The notes below the pieces were generated by a model. That model was not told the DNA's origin and did no database searches. It worked only from the letters and a program-made list of their open reading frames with translations. A stretch of DNA of 64,000 nucleotides from an uncultured Rubripirellula sp. GTDB lineage: Bacteria; Planctomycetota; Planctomycetia; Pirellulales; Pirellulaceae. Each line of letters opens with the position of its first letter. Positions within the stretch are counted from its first letter, which is position 1. Made by a program: the position numbers and the translations under genes. Below, piece by piece: positions 28,919 to 40,091 of the stretch. The stretch covers positions 1 through 64,000 of the forward strand of contig CALIBL010000048.1 in NCBI GenBank assembly GCA_938045805.1, read 5' to 3'.

Positions 28919-29749
28919 ATGCGTTCAATTGCTGTGATCAATCAAAAGGGTGGCGTTGGCAAGACCACCAGTTCGGTGAATCTTGCGGCAGCACTCGCGG
29001 AGTCAGGCAGACGAGTTTGCCTCCTCGACTTAGATCCGCAGGCACACGCATCACTCCACCTTGGGATCGCCGCACATGGTGATTCCCCCAGCATGTATGA
29101 GGTACTTTGCGGTAGCGCTTCTCTGGAGCAAGCGAGGCAGCCAGTTCCGGGCAACGACCTGATTAGTGTTGTCCCCTCGAATCTCGATCTTGCCGCAGCA
29201 GAACTTGAGCTTGCGGGTGAAGTTGGCCGCGAGATGATCCTCAGGGATCGACTGGAAGAAGAACGCGAGCCGTTTGACTACCTTATCCTTGACTGCCCTC
29301 CAAGCTTGGGTGTACTCACCCTAAATGCCTTGGTGGCAGTACGCGAAGTCTTTTTGCCACTGCAACCGCATTTTCTAGCGCTCCACGGCCTTAGTAAACT
29401 ATTGCGAACCGTCGAAGTTGTCTCTCGTCGACTAAACAGTCGGTTACGACTGACCGGCGTGATGCTATGCATGTACGATTCCAACACGCGGCTAGCCGCG
29501 GAGGTTAGTACGGACATCGATGAATTTTTCCACGCCAGCAAGAGCTCGAGAGAATTCTTCAATCAAGCGAAGTTCTTTGAAACGAGAATCCGCCGCAATA
29601 TACGACTCGCGGAAGCACCGAGCTTCGGTCAATCGATCTTTCAGTACGCGCCGGACAGCAATGGGGCAGCAGATTACCGTGCTTTAGCAGCAGAAGTCCT
29701 CGCTCAGGAGAGTGTCGGGTCGGTCGATCTAATCGGCCGCGCTGCCTAG
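28919..29749 (+). CDS. parA: ParA family ATPase (orphan)
   Basis: A 276-residue ParA/Soj ATPase. Deviant Walker A is KGGVGKTT near residue 11, followed by LLDLDPQAHAS and LILDCPPSLG. ATG 28919 starts at MRSIAVINQKGG with AAAGGA nine bases upstream; the in-frame ATG 28892 is another option. No ParB gene is adjacent, so it may act in chromosome partition with a distant ParB or position another cargo. A weak terminator-like hairpin follows. Confidence 0.9.
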   Translation: MRSIAVINQKGGVGKTTSSVNLAAALAESGRRVCLLDLDPQAHASLHLGIAAHGDSPSMYEVLCGSASLEQARQPVPGNDLISVVPSNLDLAAAELELAGEVGREMILRDRLEEEREPFDYLILDCPPSLGVLTLNALVAVREVFLPLQPHFLALHGLSKLLRTVEVVSRRLNSRLRLTGVMLCMYDSNTRLAAEVSTDIDEFFHASKSSREFFNQAKFFETRIRRNIRLAEAPSFGQSIFQYAPDSNGAADYRALAAEVLAQESVGSVDLIGRAA

Positions 29750-29767
29750 CACTTTTCGAAAAAAAAT

Positions 29768-29802
29768 CGCGTTGTGAAATACGCGTTTCTGATTGTTTTT
29801 TC
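29768..29802 (+). terminator. Terminator-like hairpin after parA
   Basis: A 5-bp stem CGCGT / ACGCG with an 8-base loop, followed by the T-rich run TTTCTGATTGTTTTTT. It starts about 19 bases after the parA stop. This is the best intrinsic-terminator candidate in the window, though the stem is short. Confidence 0.45.
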
Positions 29803-29939
29803 CGAGCATTTCTTCCCTCAATCTACCGCCTCACCGGTCGGATTTTCGTCGTCGATAGGCTAAAATTCAGACCAGCACTGATGCTGCTTTGTAGGCCCCT
29901 GTTCAGTGGTAGATCCGAACAGATCTGATCGGCGAAGGA

Positions 29940-32900
29940 ATGACGACAAAAGAGATCCAGGTAAAGGGCGCTCGAGAGCACAATCTGCGGGACGTCAATC
30001 TGACGCTTCCGCGTGGCGAGCTGATTTGCTTTTCTGGTGTTTCAGGAAGCGGCAAATCATCACTTGCTTTTGACACGCTATTTGCCGAAGGGCAAAGACG
30101 CTATGTCGAAAGCCTCAGCAATTATGCGCGGCAATTCATGGGGCAAATGCCAAAGCCCAACGTGGATCTTGTCAGTGGACTGAGCCCCACGATCTCAATC
30201 AGCCAAAAATCGTCGGGAACAAATCCACGGAGCACCGTCGGCACCATTACAGAGATCTACGACTTCCTTCGAGTTCTCTATGCCCGAGTGGGTACCGGTA
30301 GATGCCCCAAGTGCCTCGTAAAAATCGATGCACAATCCAAGGATGCGATAACCGCTCGCATCATGGACTTCCCGATTGACTGCACGCTCTGGATTCTCGC
30401 CCCCATCATTCGACGACAAAAGGGCGAGTTCAAAGACCTCTTTGAAGACCTACGGAAACAGGGGTATGTGCGAGCAAGGGTAGATGGAGAAACCATTCGA
30501 CTTGCAGAACCGCCACCACTTGATCGCCAAAAACGCCACGACGTTGAATTAGTGATTGATCGAATCACTCCAGACGACCGGGATCGCGGTCGAATTGTGG
30601 ATGCGATCACGACCGCTTTGAAGGTGGGCGAGACGACGCTTTTTGTCTCGGAATCTGATCCCAACTCACCCGAGTGTGGTAGTCCGAAACACGACCATCT
30701 TTTCTCATCCCGCTACGCTTGCGGAACGTGTGGCCAGAGCTATCGAGCGCCAACTCCACAACTTTTCAGTTTCAACAGTCCCCAAGGCATGTGCGAAGCA
30801 TGCGACGGCCTTGGCCGACTCTACACATTCATTCCAGAAAAATTGGTTCCTGACGATCGACTCTCGGTCCGAAAGGGAGCCATTGAACTGCTTGGAAAAT
30901 GGGGCGACATCGGACGCCAACGGCGACAAGTCTACCGTCGATCCGCAGAACGGCTCGATAAAATACTCGACCTCGAGAAGGGCACCATGCTCGAGGCCAA
31001 GTGGAAGGACTTAACTGACGAGGCCAAGAGGATTTGGCTTTGGGGCTACGAGGAACCTCTGTCATTTGATTGGCGAGGGGGACGCAGATCAAGAAAATTC
31101 AGCGGTACCTTTGAAGGGTTCATCCCGGAGCTGATCGACAAGTACCGGAACACTCGAAATAAGATGCAGCAGAAGCATCTCGAGAAGTACATGGAAACCA
31201 TGGACTGCCCCGACTGCCACGGCCGTCGACTCAACCCTCAAGCCTCAGCGGTCACACTGCGATCCAACTCCCAAGCCTACAAGCAACTGGCACAAGCACA
31301 CGCCAGCGAAGAAACCAAACTGGACCTCACACTTCCTGAACTTTGTGAGTTATCTATCGAGCGTCTCGCTGCCTTCTTTGAAACGCTTGAACTAACGGCA
31401 ACCGAGACCCTCATTGCTAGTGAGGCGCTCAAAGAGATTCGCCAACGCATTGGCTTCCTGATCGGTGTGGGACTCAACTACTTGACTCTAGGTCGAACCG
31501 CACCGACCCTCTCAGGTGGTGAGTCGCAGCGGATTCGTCTGGCCGGACAAATTGGTAGCGGGTTATCCGGTGTCTTGTACATCCTCGATGAACCATCCAT
31601 CGGACTTCACGCCCGAGACAACGACCGCTTGATTGAAACACTGATCCAGCTTCGTGACGCGGGCAACACGCTAATCGTGGTGGAACACGATGAAGACACG
31701 ATGCGTGCTGCGGACCGCATCATTGACTTCGGTCCCGGTCCTGGCATCAAGGGCGGAAAGGTCGTGGCAGCTGGATCACTGCAGGAGATCGAGAACAACC
31801 CTTCAAGCATTACTGGTCAATTCCTGACCGGCCAGCGATCAACACAAACCGCACGGCAACCTCGAAATGTAAAGGCGGCGAAAAAACTCGAGATCCACGG
31901 CGCTCGACACCACAATCTTAAAAACATTAAAGTCAGTATCCCTCTCGGGCTAATCACCTGCGTCACGGGCGTGTCTGGTAGCGGAAAGAGTTCGCTGATT
32001 GGTGGCATCCTTGAACCCGCACTCCGGAATGACCTAAACCACGCTGAATGCGAGGTCGGTGATCATGACAAAATCACAGGTGTTGAACACCTTGATAAGA
32101 CGATCGCCATCGATCAGTCACCAATCGGCCGAACCCCCAGAAGCAACCCGGCAACTTACGTCAAAGTTTTCGATGAGATTCGAAACCTGTTTGCAAAACT
32201 GCCTGAAGCAAAAACAAGAGGCTACACCGCAAGTCGCTTTAGCTTTAACGTTGATGGTGGTCGATGCTCAGCATGTGATGGCAATGGAGCCAACAAACTG
32301 GAGATGGACTTTTTGGCTGACATTTGGGTCACCTGTCCGGTCTGCCAAGGAAAGAGATACAACCGCGAAACCCTCAACGTGACGTTCAAGGGTCATTCCA
32401 TCGCCGATGTTTTAGAAATGGACATCGCGCAGGCATTGCAACTCTTCGAAAATGTTCCCAAGGTTGCAGACAAACTTCGAACGCTCGTCGATGTGGGACT
32501 CGAGTACCTGAAACTCGGTCAACCGTCCCCGACGCTCTCTGGAGGTGAAGCACAGCGAATCAAACTCGCGCGTGAATTGAGCAAAAAAGAGACGGGCAAG
32601 ACGCTCTACGTGCTCGATGAACCGACGACCGGTCTGCACTTTGCCGATATCGCGATGCTACTGAAGGTCATTCAAGGACTGGCTGATCGTGGTAACACCA
32701 TGGTGATCGTTGAACATAACTTGGATGTCATTAGGGCTGCTGACTGGATCATTGACCTTGGACCGGAAGGCGGTGCTGGGGGTGGCACCATCGTCGCAAA
32801 GGGCACCCCAAAAACCGTCGCCAAATCCCGAAAAAGCTACACGGCCAAAGCATTGGCGAAAACGCTGGGAAACCAAAGCAAGTCACACAAACAAACCTCA

Positions 32901-35900
32901 AAACAAAACAACTCCAAGCAATCATCACCTCCTAAGTCACGAAACCATCTACTCGTGGAATCCGCGTCTGAACACAATCTCAAGTCGGTTGATGTTGAGA
33001 TCCCTCGAGACGCCATGACCGTTTTCTGCGGACCAAGTGGAAGCGGTAAAAGTTCTCTCGCGATGGATACAATCTACGCAGAAGGCCAGCGTCGGTACGT
33101 TGAGTCACTCTCGTCCTATGCGAGACAGTTCATTGGTCAGGTTCAAAAACCTCGCGTCGAGCGTATCGAAGGTCTATCACCTTCAGTTGCACTGGAGCAG
33201 AAGAATCTCGGACACTCGCCTCGCAGTACCGTGGGAACGGTCACTGAAATTTACGATTACCTGAGAATTCTTCTTTCACGTTTGGGCACCATGCACTGCC
33301 CAGCCTGTCACTGCCCTGTGGGAACGCAAACGCCTGATCAAATCACAGAAAAGATTTTACAACTCCCAGAGCATACCAAAACGCTGCTGCTGGCCCCGAT
33401 GCAGGTGCAACCCGGCGAAGCGTCAACATTGACTTGGCAAACACTTCGCGCAGCGGGATATACCCGCGTTCGAATCGATGGAGAAACCCATCCGCTTGAG
33501 AATGCTCCGCCGCTTGACCCGCGAAAGAGGCAGCGTGTTCAGGTCGTCATCGATCGTTTAGTGATTCGTGAGAGTGAGCAGTCACGGATAAGCGATAGTG
33601 TGGAGCAAGCACTCTCGCTCGGCGTCGGTGAATTGCAACTGGCCATTGCCAACCAAGAACGCTCCGAGTCTGACTGGGACGAAATCAGTCACAGCCAGCA
33701 CCTCGTGTGCGAACAATGCGGACGAAGCTTCCAAGAGCTAACTCCCCACCATTTTTCGTTTAACACTGCGATCGGCTGGTGCTCGGATTGCGAGGGATTG
33801 GGCACGCAAACCGGAACCAATCCGACCGCACTGATCAGCAACGCTTCGGCTTCGCTGAGTGATGGTGCTGCTTTGCTTTGGCCCAACGTGGATGCCCGCT
33901 ACTCGCGTGCGATGCTACGAGCGATGGAGCGTCAGTACGGCATCCCTACTGAGGTTCCGTTTGATGATTTGACGGTCGCTCAACGTCGGATTCTCTTTCG
34001 TGGACTTGGTGACCGCTGGATCTCCGTTCACGCCTCGGATGTTCATGGTGAGCAACCCAGCAGCGCAGCGACACACAAACCAAGTCAAGGTGAAGCTCCG
34101 CTCTTTCGATTTCAATTCAAAGGCTTTTACCCCGCGTTAGATGAAGCATCTCGATTGAACCCAACTCTCCGCGGTCGACTGGAACAATTCACATCGGAAA
34201 TCGACTGCGCTGCGTGTGACGGATCGCGTCTTCGGGATGATAGTTCCGCAGTCACATTCCACGGACACACCATTGCCGATTTTGTTCAACTCCCATTGAC
34301 GAAACTGCTTGACGTGGTGAGCGCATGGAAACTCGATCGCCGACAGAAAAAGATCGCGGGAGAGTTAGTCAGAGAGATTAAATCAAGGGTGCAGTTTTTG
34401 CTCGACGTCGGTCTTGGATACCTCACGCTGCATCGAGGCGCGGCGACGTTGTCCGGCGGCGAAGCTCAAAGAATTCGCTTGGCTGCTCAATTGGGTAGCG
34501 GGCTCTGTGGTGTCCTGTATGTTCTTGATGAACCCACGATTGGACTACACCCTCGCGATAATCATCGCCTGATTAGCGCCATGCATCGACTCCGAGACTT
34601 GGGCAACACGCTTCTGGTGGTGGAACACGACCATGATGTGATCAATAGCAGTGATTACGTCTGCGACTTTGGTCCTCGAGCAGGTCGCCTCGGTGGACGA
34701 ATTGTTGCACAGGGACCTCCCACTAAACTTTCACCTCTCGAAGACTCCGTCACCGGTGGATACCTCAATGGCACCAAGTCGATCCTCGTGCCGGCACAAC
34801 GGCGCCCCGTCTATTCGCCCACCGGATCGGAGATGGTCAACTTTCTTCGAGTTAACGGTGCAAAAGAAAACAACCTAAAGAACATCGACTTGGATCTTCC
34901 ACTCGGTGTCTTCACAGTCATCACCGGCCCTAGCGGAAGCGGTAAGAGCTCGCTCATCGAAAAGATTGTTTACCCGGCATTAGCTCGTAGACTACACCGT
35001 AGCCGCGTTCAAATTGGACGTCACGATGCAATTGAAGGCCTCCGTTACCTCAATAAGGTCATCCAAGTCGATCAATCACCACTGGGCAATAGCCCCTCAA
35101 GTAACCCAGCCACCTACACAGGTTTATTCGACCACATCCGTCAAGCATTTGCTGAAACCCCTGATGCTGCTGAACGACGACTCACGGCACGACATTTTAG
35201 CTTCAATGTTGCCGCAGGTCGTTGCGAAACGTGCGAAGGCACAGGGCAGCTGAGAATCGAAATGCATTTCCTACCTGACGTGTGGGTAACCTGCGAAGAG
35301 TGTCAGGGGAAGCGATACAATGAGGAGATTCTCGAAGTACGACTGCACGGCAAGTCAATCGCTGAAGTACTTGAGATGCCATGTTCCGATGCACTTGAAC
35401 TGTTCTCCAAGCACTCCAAGATCTCATCCATTCTTCAAACGCTCTGTGATGTTGGGCTCGATTACGTCAATTTGGGGCAGTCAGCCCCGACACTATCGGG
35501 TGGTGAGGCGCAGCGAGTCAAACTAGCCGCTGAACTCAGTCGCCCAGGAACTGGAAACACTCTCTACCTGCTCGATGAGCCGACGACCGGATTGCATTTT
35601 GACGACATTCAAAAGCTACTTAATGTGCTCCAACGCCTCGTTGACCTTGGGAATACCGTGGTCTTAATTGAGCATAATCTGGATGTGATCAAATGCGCCG
35701 ATTGGGTGATCGATATGGGACCTGAGGCTGGAACAGAAGGTGGAGAAATCATCTTTGCGGGGTCACCGGAAGCACTCGCCGCAACAGCACCAAAGCGGCG
35801 TTCGAAGAACTATTGCGGCAGTCATACGGCGCCTTTTCTCGCGCGAGTCCTGCCGGACTCGGAGCAGCCACGACGAACCAAGAAGGACCCGAAAAACCAA

Positions 35901-36437
35901 GTACGAGAACTGCAAAAGACGTCGAAACCGAAACGCAAGAAAGCTCCCATCAAGTCCACTCAAAGTAATCCAAGCCCGACGCACCAACTCCAACCTTGGA
36001 AAGTGATTGGCAAAAAGTGGCACCTGCTTCCAAAAGGCTTTCCCACTGGTGCCAAACCAAATTGGAGTTTCGACCTGCTTGAGACCCTACTGCATGAACT
36101 CGAGAAACTCACCGGCGGTTCTCCAATCCAATGCGTTAGCGAAAAAGCTCTCGGCTTCAATCTTCCCAACCCAGAGACCGATGCCCACTCGCCAAAATCT
36201 CCGGTAATTGTCGAAACCAAACACATCGTCTCTCTCAGGATTCTATTTCTGGGGGATCTCACTCAACTCGACCAAGAACTGATCGCCAAACAGAAGGTTC
36301 CGTGCCGGATCGTCGAAGAAAGTAATACCGATGCCCCCCATCGAGGCCAGAGCTTGGAAATCGAACTGACCGATGCGAAACAACTGCGCAGCCGATACCT
36401 AAAGTCACTTTTTAAGGCGTATTTTGACGTTCGGTAA
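29940..36437 (+). CDS. uvrA: Double-length UvrA, four ABC cassettes plus C-terminal extension
   Basis: Damage-sensing ATPase of nucleotide excision repair, normally ~950 residues and a dimer. Here 2165 residues contain two full UvrA units. Unit 1 (~1-965): Walker A at 33-41 and 677-685, LSGGE at 524 and 866, zinc site C776-X2-C779-X19-C799-X2-C802. Unit 2 (~1000-1970): Walker A at 1031-1039 and from 1663, LSGGE at 1504 and 1852, zinc site C1762/C1765/C1785/C1788. Both units have the UvrB-binding-like segment (RVRIDGE/RARVDGE) and the second zinc pair (CGTC...CEAC; CEQC...CSDC). A Lys/Gln/Ser linker joins them. About 195 residues follow unit 2. Start ATG 29940. uvrB is not in the window. Confidence 0.93.
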   Translation: MTTKEIQVKGAREHNLRDVNLTLPRGELICFSGVSGSGKSSLAFDTLFAEGQRRYVESLSNYARQFMGQMPKPNVDLVSGLSPTISISQKSSGTNPRSTVGTITEIYDFLRVLYARVGTGRCPKCLVKIDAQSKDAITARIMDFPIDCTLWILAPIIRRQKGEFKDLFEDLRKQGYVRARVDGETIRLAEPPPLDRQKRHDVELVIDRITPDDRDRGRIVDAITTALKVGETTLFVSESDPNSPECGSPKHDHLFSSRYACGTCGQSYRAPTPQLFSFNSPQGMCEACDGLGRLYTFIPEKLVPDDRLSVRKGAIELLGKWGDIGRQRRQVYRRSAERLDKILDLEKGTMLEAKWKDLTDEAKRIWLWGYEEPLSFDWRGGRRSRKFSGTFEGFIPELIDKYRNTRNKMQQKHLEKYMETMDCPDCHGRRLNPQASAVTLRSNSQAYKQLAQAHASEETKLDLTLPELCELSIERLAAFFETLELTATETLIASEALKEIRQRIGFLIGVGLNYLTLGRTAPTLSGGESQRIRLAGQIGSGLSGVLYILDEPSIGLHARDNDRLIETLIQLRDAGNTLIVVEHDEDTMRAADRIIDFGPGPGIKGGKVVAAGSLQEIENNPSSITGQFLTGQRSTQTARQPRNVKAAKKLEIHGARHHNLKNIKVSIPLGLITCVTGVSGSGKSSLIGGILEPALRNDLNHAECEVGDHDKITGVEHLDKTIAIDQSPIGRTPRSNPATYVKVFDEIRNLFAKLPEAKTRGYTASRFSFNVDGGRCSACDGNGANKLEMDFLADIWVTCPVCQGKRYNRETLNVTFKGHSIADVLEMDIAQALQLFENVPKVADKLRTLVDVGLEYLKLGQPSPTLSGGEAQRIKLARELSKKETGKTLYVLDEPTTGLHFADIAMLLKVIQGLADRGNTMVIVEHNLDVIRAADWIIDLGPEGGAGGGTIVAKGTPKTVAKSRKSYTAKALAKTLGNQSKSHKQTSKQNNSKQSSPPKSRNHLLVESASEHNLKSVDVEIPRDAMTVFCGPSGSGKSSLAMDTIYAEGQRRYVESLSSYARQFIGQVQKPRVERIEGLSPSVALEQKNLGHSPRSTVGTVTEIYDYLRILLSRLGTMHCPACHCPVGTQTPDQITEKILQLPEHTKTLLLAPMQVQPGEASTLTWQTLRAAGYTRVRIDGETHPLENAPPLDPRKRQRVQVVIDRLVIRESEQSRISDSVEQALSLGVGELQLAIANQERSESDWDEISHSQHLVCEQCGRSFQELTPHHFSFNTAIGWCSDCEGLGTQTGTNPTALISNASASLSDGAALLWPNVDARYSRAMLRAMERQYGIPTEVPFDDLTVAQRRILFRGLGDRWISVHASDVHGEQPSSAATHKPSQGEAPLFRFQFKGFYPALDEASRLNPTLRGRLEQFTSEIDCAACDGSRLRDDSSAVTFHGHTIADFVQLPLTKLLDVVSAWKLDRRQKKIAGELVREIKSRVQFLLDVGLGYLTLHRGAATLSGGEAQRIRLAAQLGSGLCGVLYVLDEPTIGLHPRDNHRLISAMHRLRDLGNTLLVVEHDHDVINSSDYVCDFGPRAGRLGGRIVAQGPPTKLSPLEDSVTGGYLNGTKSILVPAQRRPVYSPTGSEMVNFLRVNGAKENNLKNIDLDLPLGVFTVITGPSGSGKSSLIEKIVYPALARRLHRSRVQIGRHDAIEGLRYLNKVIQVDQSPLGNSPSSNPATYTGLFDHIRQAFAETPDAAERRLTARHFSFNVAAGRCETCEGTGQLRIEMHFLPDVWVTCEECQGKRYNEEILEVRLHGKSIAEVLEMPCSDALELFSKHSKISSILQTLCDVGLDYVNLGQSAPTLSGGEAQRVKLAAELSRPGTGNTLYLLDEPTTGLHFDDIQKLLNVLQRLVDLGNTVVLIEHNLDVIKCADWVIDMGPEAGTEGGEIIFAGSPEALAATAPKRRSKNYCGSHTAPFLARVLPDSEQPRRTKKDPKNQVRELQKTSKPKRKKAPIKSTQSNPSPTHQLQPWKVIGKKWHLLPKGFPTGAKPNWSFDLLETLLHELEKLTGGSPIQCVSEKALGFNLPNPETDAHSPKSPVIVETKHIVSLRILFLGDLTQLDQELIAKQKVPCRIVEESNTDAPHRGQSLEIELTDAKQLRSRYLKSLFKAYFDVR

Positions 36438-36453
36438 AAAACCGCAAAGTGAC
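36404..36453 (+). terminator. Inverted repeat at the uvrA end
   Basis: GTCACTTT and AAAGTGAC (36404-36411 and 36446-36453) flank a smaller hairpin CGGT-AAAAA-ACCG that overlaps the stop codon. Together they could fold as a stem ending uvrA. No U-tract, so weak. Confidence 0.3.
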
Positions 36454-36642
36454 CTCAAAACCAGAGTCCAAATCAGCACTACAGCGATATACTAGCCGTA
36501 TCGTGGTCGGCACCGCTAAATTGTTGTTGGCGGCATCAAGCGAGCCTGTGGCCGATGATCGTCGCGGGTTTGACAATCCTGAGACTTCAATGACCGTGGG
36601 CTTTCAATCACCTTGAGCCTAAGCACCGAAGAGGGAATCTGC

Positions 36643-37386
36643 ATGAGTGAATACGACGTGTTCAGCGATGACTTTTACGTCACCATGAACCTCGCGACCG
36701 AAATGGACTTACCACAAGGTCGAGAGTCTGTTCTGCACTACTTCGAGCAGATCCGCCGTCGATTCCCGAAAATGCAGAATTTCTACTCCCGAGAGAAATC
36801 TGAGTTTGTTCTTGAAGAGGAGAAGGAGGCGGGTGCTTATCGTTGGGTTTCACTCGAGAAGAAGCGAGTCAACAGCGGAGTGGTCAACCCCGACTCATAC
36901 GATGGCGCTATTGAGCAACATCGCGACGTGCTTGAGCTTGTCCCATTTGAACTGTCAATTAGCCCGCTGGATTGCGAATCACTGAGTTTGATGTTTGGGT
37001 TCGATTTTGCTTTTCGCGGAAATCATAACGAGCTTCTCATGGAGGCCATTGGCGTCTCCCCCGGCCTCGAACCGCTGATGTCCGCTCCGAATACGAAACT
37101 ACTTTCGGCGGAGCCATCTCTGCAGTTTGCACTCGATCAGGATTGTCGCACCCAATGTCGTGTTAGCTTCGAAACTCGTACTACCGCGTACCAAGTGCGA
37201 ACCGATGACTTCGGAGAGGACCAACTGAGTGTCTACTTAACGGTACGCCGTTACGATAGCTTGGATGCGAATGAATCCTACGCGGACGAACTAATGCGGC
37301 TCTCGGCCTTCGGTCGTGATTTAGTAGATGACTACTTGGTCCCCAATGTGCTGCGACCACTCCAGCAAGCGATTTCATTGCGGTGA
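36643..37386 (+). CDS. Hypothetical 247-residue protein
   Basis: No family is recognised. ATG 36643 (MSEYDVFSDDFYVTMNLATEM) has GAGGGAA about eight bases upstream. The protein is acidic and mixed alpha/beta, without signal peptide or membrane helix. Segments such as VLHYFEQIRRRFPKMQNFY and LMFGFDFAFRGNHNELL look conserved in style. It sits alone between uvrA and the convergent phosphoesterases. Cytosolic, function unknown. Confidence 0.7.
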   Translation: MSEYDVFSDDFYVTMNLATEMDLPQGRESVLHYFEQIRRRFPKMQNFYSREKSEFVLEEEKEAGAYRWVSLEKKRVNSGVVNPDSYDGAIEQHRDVLELVPFELSISPLDCESLSLMFGFDFAFRGNHNELLMEAIGVSPGLEPLMSAPNTKLLSAEPSLQFALDQDCRTQCRVSFETRTTAYQVRTDDFGEDQLSVYLTVRRYDSLDANESYADELMRLSAFGRDLVDDYLVPNVLRPLQQAISLR

Positions 37387-37481
37387 GTCACTTTGGATCG
37401 AGCGTAGTCGCGTAGCACTACCGAGGCGGCGTTCAGCTTGAACTCATAAGGGTGAGCGTCAATCTGCTGTAGCAACCTGAA

Positions 37482-38237
37482 TCATTTTCCCTCGCGTAGG
37501 CGATGACCTAGAAAATCATCAAGTTCCGTAATTGACTCGATCAGCTTCACCGTCTTTTCAACGTCGTACTGCACCCGCCTGAACGTGATCGACTCTTGAT
37601 CAAAAATCACGTAGCAGCTTCGCGAGTCGCCATCGCGAGGTTGGCCAACGCTGCCAACGTTAATCATGTAGCTCTGCTGATCTCCAACGAGTGAAAATCG
37701 GTCCCCCAACTCCGTTGGCCGACTGAAACGGTGATCCGCAGAGAAAACACCGGGAACGTGCGTGTGTCCCTGGAAGCACAGTCTCGAAAAGAGAGAGAAT
37801 AGCTTGTCCATTTTTTTCGGATTCTGAACATCTTCAGGAAAGACGTATTCATTGGTGGGCCCCCGAGGCGAACCGTGCACAAACACAACACCCTCCTCCT
37901 GAATCACCCTAGGCATCTCGCACAAGTACTCCATCCGCCGATGGGCAGCCTCCGCCCCATCGCTCGGTGCCTGAAGCTGTTCGCGTGTCCAAAAAATTGC
38001 GCGCTCCGCAGTAACGTTAAACCCCTCAGGATCAAACAACGCACTGCTATCGTGATTACCTAGAATGGAAAACTCAAACTCCATCACGCGATCAAGACAT
38101 TCATTGGGATTGGGGCCGTAACCAATGACATCTCCCAAGGAAACGATCCGATCCACCTCGAAACGCTCGATATCTTCGAGGACCGCCTCGAGCGCTGGTA
38201 GATTACCGTGAATATCGCTAACGATTGCTGTTTTCAT
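37482..38237 (-). CDS. Metallophosphoesterase, copy 1
   Basis: A 251-residue calcineurin-like phosphoesterase. Metal-binding motifs in order: SDIHGN (residue 8), GDVIGYGPNP (~36), GNHD (~60), HGSPRGPTNEYVF (~120) and GHTHVPG (~157). This family (YfcE/ApaH-related) includes enzymes acting on phosphodiesters or phosphoproteins; the substrate is unknown. It is closely similar to the next gene upstream, sharing motif spacing and the NEYVFPE segment. The two genes are 84 bases apart and were probably made by tandem duplication. Confidence 0.88.
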   Translation of the reverse strand: MKTAIVSDIHGNLPALEAVLEDIERFEVDRIVSLGDVIGYGPNPNECLDRVMEFEFSILGNHDSSALFDPEGFNVTAERAIFWTREQLQAPSDGAEAAHRRMEYLCEMPRVIQEEGVVFVHGSPRGPTNEYVFPEDVQNPKKMDKLFSLFSRLCFQGHTHVPGVFSADHRFSRPTELGDRFSLVGDQQSYMINVGSVGQPRDGDSRSCYVIFDQESITFRRVQYDVEKTVKLIESITELDDFLGHRLREGK

Positions 38238-38321
38238 CCCAGTGATCTCGGCGTCCCTGCTTGATTCGACCTACAAAATGAATTTAGACAACGATCTCAA
38301 ATTCCGTTTCCGTTTTAACGC

Positions 38322-39080
38322 TTACCGTCCATGCTTAAGCCGATCGCCCAGTGCGTCGGACAGCTCAGCCTCAGCGTAGATCTTACTCGCGGTCTTTTCG
38401 ATGTCGTATTCTACGCGACGATAGGTGATTGTTTTCGCATCGGTATCCAAGATGGCGTAGCAGGAACGATTGTCATCATCTCGGGGCTGACCAACACTTC
38501 CCACATTAGCCAGCACTTTCTCTCCAGTGAGTTGATAAACGTAATCGAACTCATCGGGAGACAGGAACTCGCAACCTGTCGTAAAAACACCTGGCAGATG
38601 GGTATGCCCCATGAAGCAATAGTTGGTGACCTTACCGAAAAGGATTTCCATTTTCCTTTGATCAAAGACAAATTCCGGGAACACATACTCATTGGTCGGG
38701 TCACGTGGCGAACCATGAACGAATTTGAATTCACCCTCATCCACTTGGCGAGGCAACTCACCTAAAAAATCCCATCTTCCATTGACGATATTCGGAGATC
38801 CGGGCCCACTGTCGAGCCGATCTCGTGTCCAATAGATGGCCTGCAACGCCATTGGATTAAATCCATCTGGATCAAAGAGGGCAGCTTGGTCATGATTACC
38901 GAGGATGGTCGCTTTGCATCGTTGCATGACTAAATCCAAACATTCGCATGGATTGGGACCGTAACCGATGATATCACCGAGGCAGTATATTTCGTCTACC
39001 GACGAGCGTTGAATATCCTCCAAGACTGCCTCGAGGGCCTCGAGATTCCCGTGAATATCGCTGATGAGAGCTCGTTTCAC
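38322..39080 (-). CDS. Metallophosphoesterase, copy 2
   Basis: Paralogue of the neighbouring gene at 37482-38237: SDIHGN, GDIIGYGPNP, GNHD, HGSPRDPTNEYVF and GHTHLPG all in matching places. 252 residues. The start is GTG at 39080, reading MKRALISDIHGN; no ATG lies before the first motif. Both copies keep all metal ligands, so both should be active. Divergent from tsaB. Confidence 0.86.
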   Translation of the reverse strand: MKRALISDIHGNLEALEAVLEDIQRSSVDEIYCLGDIIGYGPNPCECLDLVMQRCKATILGNHDQAALFDPDGFNPMALQAIYWTRDRLDSGPGSPNIVNGRWDFLGELPRQVDEGEFKFVHGSPRDPTNEYVFPEFVFDQRKMEILFGKVTNYCFMGHTHLPGVFTTGCEFLSPDEFDYVYQLTGEKVLANVGSVGQPRDDDNRSCYAILDTDAKTITYRRVEYDIEKTASKIYAEAELSDALGDRLKHGR

Positions 39081-39186
39081 TACAATTTCCCGTAATATGT
39101 TCGTAGCACCGCCACCGGGTCATTAACCCCGGACGCCCGAAATCGTATGGGGCACCAATTTTTCCTCGGAACTTCCTGAGAAAATT

Positions 39187-40080
39187 ATGACAGATGCAAT
39201 CGCTGCTGACCATCGCACTCCAAAACTCCAGCTCGCTATTGAAACCACGGGTCGGTGTGGCTCCATCGCGATTCTCAGGGGCCAGGAAGTCCTCCAAGCG
39301 ACGAACCTACCGGAGACCACGCGAACAGCCGCCTCGCTGGCAGTTTACCTCGACGAAATACTAGGCCGTCACCGAGACGGATCACAGCCCATCGAACTCG
39401 TATCGGTTGCAGACGGACCCGGATCCTTTACCGGTCTTCGAATCGGTGTGACCACAGCGAAATCCCTCTGCTACGCACTCAAAGTCCCCTTGGTGGCCGT
39501 CGACTCACTCGCTGCGGTCGCCACTGCAGTCTTTCACGACAATATCGAGGCGCAATCGGTTTGCGTCGGACTTGATGCCTACCGACAGCAAGTATTTGCA
39601 GGTTGTTTCGGGCGGAGCGAACTGCTGGGCACCCCAGATCGTCTCGCCCCGAACTGGACGCCGCATCCGCCTCAGGTCAAAGTCCTCAGTGCTTCACAGT
39701 GGGAAGCTTTCCTGTCCGAGTTAGGGCAGGCCAACAACAGGGAAACGACAGCGGATGGAATAGGTTCCACCACCGACTTGCGCTCGATCAATCCAACAGA
39801 ATTAAACGCCGGGGTAACTCAGTTTCGAAGCGATACTCAAGCATTTCCTCCTGCAGGGATCTCCGCTAGCGCGCGCGAGCAATGGTTTGCCGCTGGCGAT
39901 GAAAAACCGTTTCAGCAATCGCGACTAACGATGCTCCGCAGACGCTGCGATGCGATTGGTGTCGGCTTGCTTGCGGCTCGAGCCTTCAAACAGGGTCTCA
40001 CCACCGATCCACTTGCATTGATCCCTCGATATCTCAAACCGAGCGCTGCCGAGGAAAAAGCACAACAGGAACCCGCGTGA
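39187..40080 (+). CDS. tsaB: tRNA threonylcarbamoyladenosine protein TsaB
   Basis: Partner of TsaD in the t6A37 modification of tRNA. The ASKHA fold shows in LAIETTGRCGSIAIL, VSVADGPGSFTGLRIGVTTAKSLCYAL and VAVDSLAAVA. At 297 residues it is longer than most TsaB (~230) because of a low-complexity middle-to-C-terminal insertion (~170-250). ATG 39187 fits. tsaD, tsaE and tsaC are not in the window. Confidence 0.88.
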   Translation: MTDAIAADHRTPKLQLAIETTGRCGSIAILRGQEVLQATNLPETTRTAASLAVYLDEILGRHRDGSQPIELVSVADGPGSFTGLRIGVTTAKSLCYALKVPLVAVDSLAAVATAVFHDNIEAQSVCVGLDAYRQQVFAGCFGRSELLGTPDRLAPNWTPHPPQVKVLSASQWEAFLSELGQANNRETTADGIGSTTDLRSINPTELNAGVTQFRSDTQAFPPAGISASAREQWFAAGDEKPFQQSRLTMLRRRCDAIGVGLLAARAFKQGLTTDPLALIPRYLKPSAAEEKAQQEPA

Positions 40081-40091
40081 TCCTGAAAGGG

